Source: Yamagishiella unicocca
Lineage: Eukaryota; Chlorophyta; Chlorophyceae; Chlamydomonadales; Volvocaceae
NCBI GenBank assembly: GCA_003116995.1
Contig: BDSL01000021.1
Location: 806,001 to 870,000, forward strand
DNA length: 64,000 nt
Direction: 5' to 3'
The notes below the pieces were generated by a model that worked only from the letters and a program-made list of their open reading frames with translations, searched no databases and was not told the origin of the DNA. Of this stretch, positions 24,401 through 32,940 are shown one piece after another. The position numbers and the translations under genes are program-made. Positions within the stretch are counted from its first letter, which is position 1. Each line of letters starts with the position of its first letter.

Positions 24401-27400
24401 AAACCTAATTGTAAGCAGCCCCTCGTGTCCCTTCCCCTCCTCCCGCAACAGCCCTCCGACACTACCCCTCACCTCCAACATCAGCGGGCCCCGGCTGAGC
24501 AGGAAGCGACTGTCCGCGCCCTCAGGAGCCGCGGACCGCCGCGAGGAAGAGGAAGAGCCGGAGGAGGCGGAGGAGGAGGAGGAGGGCTGAGTGGCGTAGG
24601 GCGGCGGGGCAGGCGGGGGGGGCTGCGAGGCCCGCAGCGAGGCTGCTCCGGAACCAGTAGGCAACCCACTCGCCGCCCGCCCCGATATGGAGTCGCCGAC
24701 CGGCGCGGCAGTGGCTGTAGCGGCTGTAGCGGCTGCAGCAGGACGGCCCTGGGGTGCGGGTGCGGGTGCGGGTGCGGCCGCGCCGGTGGGAACGGGTCTT
24801 CGGTTCCCGTTGGAGCCGCTGGCGGCGGCACCGGCGCCTGGTGCCGCCGGTGGGGGTGGCGGGGGACGGTAGATGACGGCGGGCGGGGGCTGGTCGGATG
24901 CCTCCAGGTTGAGAGCCGTCATGAGGTCGGGGACCTGAGGGGGCCGGGGGGGGCGGGGCGCGGGGGGCGCAGGGGGCATCACGCGTGTTTCGGCCACCGC
25001 AACTGGCAACAACTGACAACGGGCAACAGAAACAATACACACACACACCACCCACCGCCAGCTCGAAATCCAGTACGTCAGGGGCGCCAGCGCCCGCCGC
25101 CAGCGCGCCGCCGCCCACCGCGTTGCCGCCGCCGCCAGCCGCCGCCGCCGCCGCCGCGCCAGCCGGACCGGCGGCCGCTGCTCCTCCTCCTCCGCCAGCA
25201 CCGTGGAGCGGCCCCCTGGCGCGCACCGCCACCGTCCCCGCCTGCCCGTCAATGGCTGCCGTGCCGGACAGCGCGCGCACCAGCTCCAGGCTGTTGATGC
25301 GCACCCCGGACATGCTGATGGTGCCTGAGGGGTTTAGGGCATGGTGGCAGGAGGGCGGCGACAAGGTGATGAGGTGATGAGGTGACTACCATTCTGTGAT
25401 GAGAAGGGTGGTGAGGTGAGAGAGGCTAATAATCCCTAAGCTTCACCCAGGGCATCAGCAGAGTCTCACCCTCCTGTAGCTCCGCCCCACCCAATCGGGC
25501 GACCCACCCTCGAACTGCTTGGGGCTCAAGCTATGGTCGTGTTCATGCTGCCGTTGCTGCTGCTGCTGCTCCGAAGCCTGGACACCGCCACTCCCGCCGG
25601 GCTGCCGCCCTTGGGCCTTGCTTCGCACCCCAGCCCCTGCGGCCGCCGCCCTGGCCTGCTGCTGCTGGTGGGTTGCGGCGCCGGCAGCGGGCTGAGGCGC
25701 GGGTCGCAGAGCCAGGCGGGCGTGCCCTGCAACCCGCAGGTGCAGCGGCTGGTTGGCGGCGAGCGGGTCGAAGGGAGGAGGGGTTGCGGGGCCGGTGGCC
25801 AGGGGCAGCAGGTCGGCTCCAGGGGCGGCGCAGTGGAGCTCCAGGTCGGCGCCCATGAAGCGAGGGCGGGAGAAGTAGGCGGCCTCGGTCTGGGTGTCGG
25901 ACGCGCGCAGCTCGGCCAGGTACGGCAGGCTGGTGTGCACGGTGCCGTCCACGGAGAAGGCCGGGCTGCGCGCGCTCATCGAAATTGCCTGTACGGAAAT
26001 CGCGGGGGAGAGTGCCGGGCAGTGCGGTTCCAACAAATATTAAGCAGGGCCGTGTCTGGGCGGGGACGCCAGGGGTGCTAGTTCGTTGCTTTACGAGCCA
26101 ACCGGCCGACACATCCTGTCGTACGTGCTGTCGCGCACCAGCAAGCCACCTGCAAGCTCCGCCCTGGCCTTACCCGACCGCCCTCCTCCGCCAGCCAGGC
26201 CCTCCCTCCCCCCGCACGCGCACGCGACCAGGCGTCCGAAGCCTATCCGCCAGCTACACTGCCCATATCTTGCAACCGGGTCCTTACGGCACCCCACCGT
26301 CTGCCAAACCCCAGCCCACCATCTGTCAACCCCACCGCAACCACCATTTCCTTTCGTACACCGGTTTTCCTCGCAATCCCCGACTGTCTATCAACCCTGA
26401 CCCGGCCCCCCTCCACTATCCTGTCGTTTTCGTGTCACCGGTTTTCACGCGACCCCCCCCACCGTCTGGCTGAATGACGCGGATCCGGTCATCCTGGCCG
26501 CCGGCGCCTCCACCGTGAGGTCCACCCCTGGAGCCAGGTGGCTGCCCGCCATGACGCCACGCACGCTGACGGCGCCCAGGCGCACGCCGTCGGGCAGCTC
26601 CACGTCCTGGGGTCCAGGGAGGGACGCCAGGGAAACCGTGCGCAAACACGCGTATAGGCCGTTCGTGTCACAGACTTTTGGGAATTTTTGGGTCCAGGGT
26701 GGGACGCGAAAACCGGCGAGCAGGTACAGCGGAGGTACAGTTGAGGTACGGTGATGGAGGGCAGAAGGGGATGGGGTTCCATGCATAGGGACCGGAGCCA
26801 GGCCGCTGATGGATGCCGAAAAGGAAGGGGCGGATTTGTATGGTTGGTGCTAAGCCCTAACACACTCCCCGACACCCCGAGCCAGTCCCCCCAGTCCCCT
26901 TCCGACCCGACCGTCTCCTCACCGGCGGCAAGTAGTACCTCGCCAGGCGGTCCGCGTCCACACCCGCGGCCTCGCCGCTGACGGTGATGGCCCGTGGGTC
27001 GGCCTCGGCGGCGGGCGACAGCCACATGCGCCCGCTGCCCAGAAGGGAGCCGCCGCCATCGGGCTGGACCTGCGGGCCGGGCCGGGTTGGGTCGGGTTGG
27101 GAATGGCGGGTGGGGTCGAGCCGGGTCGGGTTGGGAATGGCGGGTGGGGTCGAGCCGGGCCGGGTTGGGAATGGCGGGTGGGATCGAGCCGGGCCGGGTT
27201 GGGCCGGGTTAGGAATGGCGGGTGGGGTCGGGTCGGGTCGGGTCGAGTCGGGTCGGGCCGGGTTGGGAATGGCGGGTTTCGAGGAAGACCCGTTGGAATG
27301 GCGGGTGGGGATGACCGAGAGCAACTACGGGCACTCATGACAAGTGATGTAGCGTGGGTTGAGCCCTCTGGGTGCGCGCTTCCTGGCCTCCCATCCTTGC

Positions 27401-30400
27401 GACAACCGCAACACTGCGCAGCGAGGAGGGTAGGCGGGGCGCGTGGGAAGCCACACCACTGCTGCTGCCCCCGCCGACGCACCTGGAGGGAGTGCAGGTT
27501 GAGCATCTGGGTGGCCATGTCCAGTGTGAACACGCCCTGGGTTGCGAGGAAACGCGGGGGGGCATCAAAGTAAATCCGCGAATCGCAGGGGGGGACGGCG
27601 GCAAGTTGGGGGGGCAGAAGGAGTAAGCGTCCCTAAACGGGAATCCAGAATAGAATCCACGATAGAACCAGGATAGAATCCGGGATAGAATCCGGGATAG
27701 AATCCAGGATAGAATCCAGGATAGAATCCAGGATAGAATCCAGGATAGAATCCAGGATAGAATCCCTGGTTGGGTCCGTATCTCTCCATTTCCCGGTCGC
27801 TGCCTTCCACACGGGGTTACGGCCCAAATGCACACCCTCCCCTCCCCCCCCACCTCGCCCCCACCTGAGCCCCCAGCAGCGGGACCTTGTCGTACGCCGC
27901 CACCGCCCCGCCGTGCGCCAGCAGCGCCTCCAGCGCGGGCCCCGCCTCCAGCCCCGCGGCCAGCTGCTCGTACGAAGGGCGCACTGCCACCGCGGTACCT
28001 GCGGGACACCAGGACCGGGGTTGCCAAAAGAGGATCATCGGGGAGGCGACATCTGGCGCATCATCAGGACGGATCACATAGACAATGGCCCGTCGGACCC
28101 ACGCGCCGGACAGCCATGACGGTGCAGGAGGCTACGGACTGGGTAACCCAGCCGTGTCCAGCGGCTGCGGCCAATGTCAACCCCACCGCCAACCGACCCA
28201 CGTGTTTTGCTTTTCGGTGCCGATCCAAGGGTCTCCTCTCGCACCCGACCCACCCACCTGAGAAGATGGGTCGCTCCAGGGGCCCCGTGCAGTGCAGCAC
28301 CCCCCTCACCGCCCCGGCTGCGCTGATGGGGATGGGGCGGACCCCCAGGGTGGCTCGCAGCGCGTTGAGCTCCACGCCACTGCCGGGCACGTTGGACTGG
28401 AGCCTGGGGGGCGGGCCGGGGGGGTGGGGGGGCGGGGGGGCGGGGGCGGGTCGGGGGGGCGGTGGGGGATCGGGGGGGCGTTGGGGGGTCGGGGGGGCGG
28501 CGGGGAAGGGCGTAGGAGGGCTGCAGGGGCAGAGGGGCGCGCGACACTACCGTGATAGGGTGCAGCAGACGTCGGGTGCATTACTGGGGCTGTAGCAGGG
28601 TGAGGAGAGGTGACGTTGCGGGGCTGTAGGGAGGGGGTGGAGGGTCCCATCATACACACATACACACATACACACACACGCACACGCACACACATACACA
28701 CACGCACACGCACACACATACATACATGCACACACGTACACACACGCACACACATACATACATGCACACACGTACACACATACACACACGCACACATACA
28801 CACACGCACACGTACACACATGCACACATACACACACGCACACATACACACACGCACACGTACACACATGCACACATACACACACGCACACATGCACACA
28901 CGCACGGTGGTTCGCTGCACCCGCACCTGTAGGTCCCCGTCTCCGGGTTTAGGTCCATGTCCCCGGTGATGGTGATGGGCACCGCCCCGAAGCGCCCCAC
29001 CGCCCCCAGCAGGTACATCCGGCCCCGCTCCAGAACCAGGTCCATGTCGGCGCCGCTGATGTCGTCGGGCGAGTCCCAGAAGTGCAGCGCGGCGCCTGGG
29101 GGCGGAGGACACGCGGGCGAAAGCGAGGTTTCGGGGGTCCCCGGTTGGTTCGAAACAGGAGTGCAGGAACACGCCGCGGTTCAACTTGGGAATGAAACCC
29201 ACTACTACCCCAACCGCGTACCCCGGCCCTGGCGCACCCCTGCACTTGATCCTGCCGTACAGCTCCGGGAAGTGCCAGCTGGCGGTGTCGTACGACCTCA
29301 GCTTGAGCTCGCCGTCCACCCTGCCCTCGTAGATGTCCATGGGCAGCTCCAGCAGCCGCTCGATGAGCGGGCCGTGCAGCCGCTCCCCCCGCACCGTGAC
29401 GGTCAGGTCGGGCCAGCAGCCGGGGACGCCCATGGCCCGGGAGGTCAGCGACACGGACACGCGGCCGCCTGGTGGGGGGGGGTTTGAGAGGAAGACTCGT
29501 GGATGCGAGGAAAACTGTTTAGAACAGACGTGGTCGCCGGGGTGGGTTGAGAGGAAGACCCGTGGATGCGAGGAAAACCGTCTAGGAAAGACGTTTTGAG
29601 ATGCATGCTGGAGGACTGGGGGAAGGGTGGAGAGGAAAACACTTCGGTGGTCGGCACTGACTAGGAAAACTGGGTAGGAGAACGTGTGGTACACAGGTTT
29701 GGACCGCCTGGGGGTGTGGGTGGGTGCGGGTGCGAGTGCGGCGGGAGCGTGAGGGCAGGGGGTGGAGAGGATGCGGAGCCAGGCTCTCGGGGGGGGGAGA
29801 ATGTAAGTTCTGCTGGTTTCGCCACCGCGTTGCGTGTTGCCGTTATCGTTGGGAGGGGAACCGAGATGAGGACCCAATTTGCCCTCTGCAGCAATGACTG
29901 TACGGCACCTGTTCGGGGTCAGCTACCCCACCAGTACGGCACGCCAAGCGCGGTACGACCGCAGCCCCGGCCCCTCCGCTCTCGCCCTCACCAGTTGACT
30001 GCTGGGGGCCCTTCCGCCGCCGCCGCGCCGACTTGCCGCCACCGCTCTTGCCGCCGCCACCCCCCCCGGATCCCTCCACCTCAGAAGCCGCAGCCGCGGC
30101 GGCCTCCTCGGCCGCATCCTGAGCTGCGATGCCGGTGGACGACGAGGCGGGCGTCACTGACCCGGGCGCGGCCGCTGCTACTGCCGCCGCGAGCTCCGCC
30201 ATGTCCTCCGGCCGCAGTAGCAGGCCGTACGTCCGTAGGGCGTACTGCTGCGGCGCGTCACGGCTGCTGTACTTGCCTCGCTGCGGTCGAATCGTTTCGG
30301 AGTAGCGGGACACCCACGGAGAGCCCTCTGTGCCGGCGGCGGCGGCGGTGGCGGCGGCGGCAGTCGTGTTTCCCCCCTTAGCGTCGTGCCTGTTTGCGCG

Positions 30401-32894
30401 GTGGTGTCGATCATGCTGCTTGTGCGGTTGCTCGTGATCGTGGTTGTGATTGTGATCGTGATTGTGATTGTGGTTGTGATGGTGATGGTGATTGTGGGTT
30501 TGGCTGTTGCTGCTGTTACTGGCCCTGTTGTTGCTGTTGCTAGTTTGGCTACCACTACCATTGCTCCTGCCATCCCTTCCGCGGTTGCTGTTGTTCGCGG
30601 TAGCATCGCGCTGGGGATCGCGGTGAGCACCGGAGGAGGAGGACGCCGGCGGCGGTGGCGGCGCGCCGGCGGCGCCGTAGGGCCCACGGGTCACGGGGAC
30701 GGTCGGCGCTGCCAGCTCGCTGACGGCGGTGGCGAGCTGCAGCTCGAGTGCCGTACCGCGGGGCAGGTTGTCGCATCCAAATCGCCGCAGGGGGGGCATG
30801 CCGGCTGCGGCTCCCGGGGTAACGTGGCGCAGGTGGCGCTTGGAGTGGGGGTTGATCTGACGGGGTGGGTTTCGAGGGTTGGGGGGGGGAGAGCCGTGTG
30901 AATACGCCGGGAAGCCACGAAAAGCCACGGGGATCATGTGTATGTGTACGTGTGTGTGTGTATGTGTACGCGTGCGTGTATGTGTATGTAGGCGGGTTAT
31001 ACGAAGTACGCGAGTGTGTACGTGTATGTGTATGTATATGTGGGAGGATTAGACGAAGTACGCGAGTGTGTATGTGTATGTGTATGTGGGAGGATTACCG
31101 GTATACGAATGGAGCCAGGGCTGGAGGGGGCTAGCTATCCCTCCCGCCTTTACTGGCCCTTAAACCCTAACAGTCGAAATCTCCGGCCCAAGGTGCCCTG
31201 CTGACCGCCCAGCCCACCATGGTGCACTTGGCGTTGGCCGCCGGCCGCTCGTGCGCGTCTCCCTCCACCGCCACGTCCAGCGACCGGTAGTTGCGGCCGA
31301 ACGCCACACTGCCGCTCACGTAGTCGAAGCGCCGAGGCAACATCTCGCCTGCGGGGGGCCGAAGGGAGGAAGGGCGCGGGCGCAGGTGGCGGGTGCAGCC
31401 GGGTGCGGGCGCAGGTGGCGGGTGCGGACAAGCTCAGCGTCAGGTGGGGAAGGGACAGGCAGCTGCGGAGGTTGGGAGGCGACGGTCGGATTCGCCCAGG
31501 GCTTCCTCCCCCCCTCCCCCCTCCCCCAGCCCTCAATGCCTCCTTCCGTTCCTGCCTTCCGCCACGTCCAGACCCCACATCGACGCATCTATAAAAGTAT
31601 AAATCCCCAGCCGCTGCAGCCAGACCCTCGCCCGTCCGTGCACCTCGTGCCGCCCAGAGCCACACCCAGAAACTCCACCCCACGCTTCCCCCCACCCATG
31701 CTACCATTTCTCCAGCTAGTATGCCTCCTTCTCCGGCTCTGGCTTCCGTTCTGCGGCCCACCCTCCACCCATTCCCGCCATCCATTCGCACCTATGATGA
31801 ATACCCGCAGCGCAGCATTCCTCATCGTCACCGCCCCCAGCGCCACCGGCGGCAGGCTCTCCTCCAGCTCGGCAGCTAGGGCCGCGGCGGCTGCGGCGGG
31901 GTTGCCGCCAGGCCCCGGGCCGCCGCCGCCGCCGCTGCTGCTGCTGCGCAGCAGCGCCCCCGCGGCGCCTGCGGCGCCGCTGACGCTGGCTAGTGGCGGA
32001 TGGGGACCGGCATGCAGCGGCAAGCCCCCTCGGGCCTCCGTCGCCGGCAGCGCTCCAGGGTAGCCGCGCTGGCCTGGTTGAAGCTGCCGCTGTCCCTGCT
32101 CCTGCTCCGCCTGCTGCTGCTCCTCCCTATGCTGCTGCTGCTGCTGCCGCTGCTGCCGCTGGCGGCGGTCTCGGCGGTGGCGGCGCTGCTGTGGCTGCTG
32201 CGCGGCGGTGGCGGCGGCCGCTGCCCCCGCTGCTGCATCGCCGCTGGTGCTGGCGAGGGAGTGGGTCAGGTGGCGGGGCACATCAGTGGCGGCGCAGTCC
32301 GCCGCGGCGGCGGTGGCGGTGGCGCCGCCGGCGGCAACTACGCCCCTGTCGTCACCCCGCCAGGCCGAACCCACCACAGGGTCGGCTGTAGCCGCAGCCG
32401 CAACAACGGCCGTGCCGGCGGCCGGGCCCCCATGCGCCATACGGTGGAGGGGCTGCAGAACCCAGTCCACGACGGGCAGCTGTAGCAGCTGCTCGCATAC
32501 CGCCTGCTCCAGCCGCTGCTGCTGCAGCTGCGGTAAGGCCGTGATGGTGGTTGTGGGGGCAGACGGGACGTCCACGTGAGGCGCAGCCGCCCCCCGGTGT
32601 GGTGGTGACGCTGAGGTTGAGGCTGAAGGCAGGGGTGATGCAGCAGGGCAGGCGACGGAGTCTACCCAAGACGGTGGTGCGGCGGCGGAGGCGGCGGAGG
32701 CGGCGGGAGGGAAGGGTGAGTGGATGAGTGCTGCCAGCGGCGGCGGTGGCGGCGGCGGCGGTCCTGGTCGACGCGCACCGGCTTGCGACGTCACCTGGCC
32801 CTGACCCTGCCCGCTGTTGGTGTCTGCCCGCTGGTCGCTTCCGTTCCCTCTTTGATCTGCCTGCGGCTGCTCCTGTTGGTGCTGTCGGTGCATG

Positions 32895-32940
<46 letters not shown>

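Noticed and set aside
28650..28912. Cys/Val and Thr/His-rich frames in the CA repeat
   Set aside because: Pure dinucleotide-type satellite inside TIC236 intron 8; no exon evidence.
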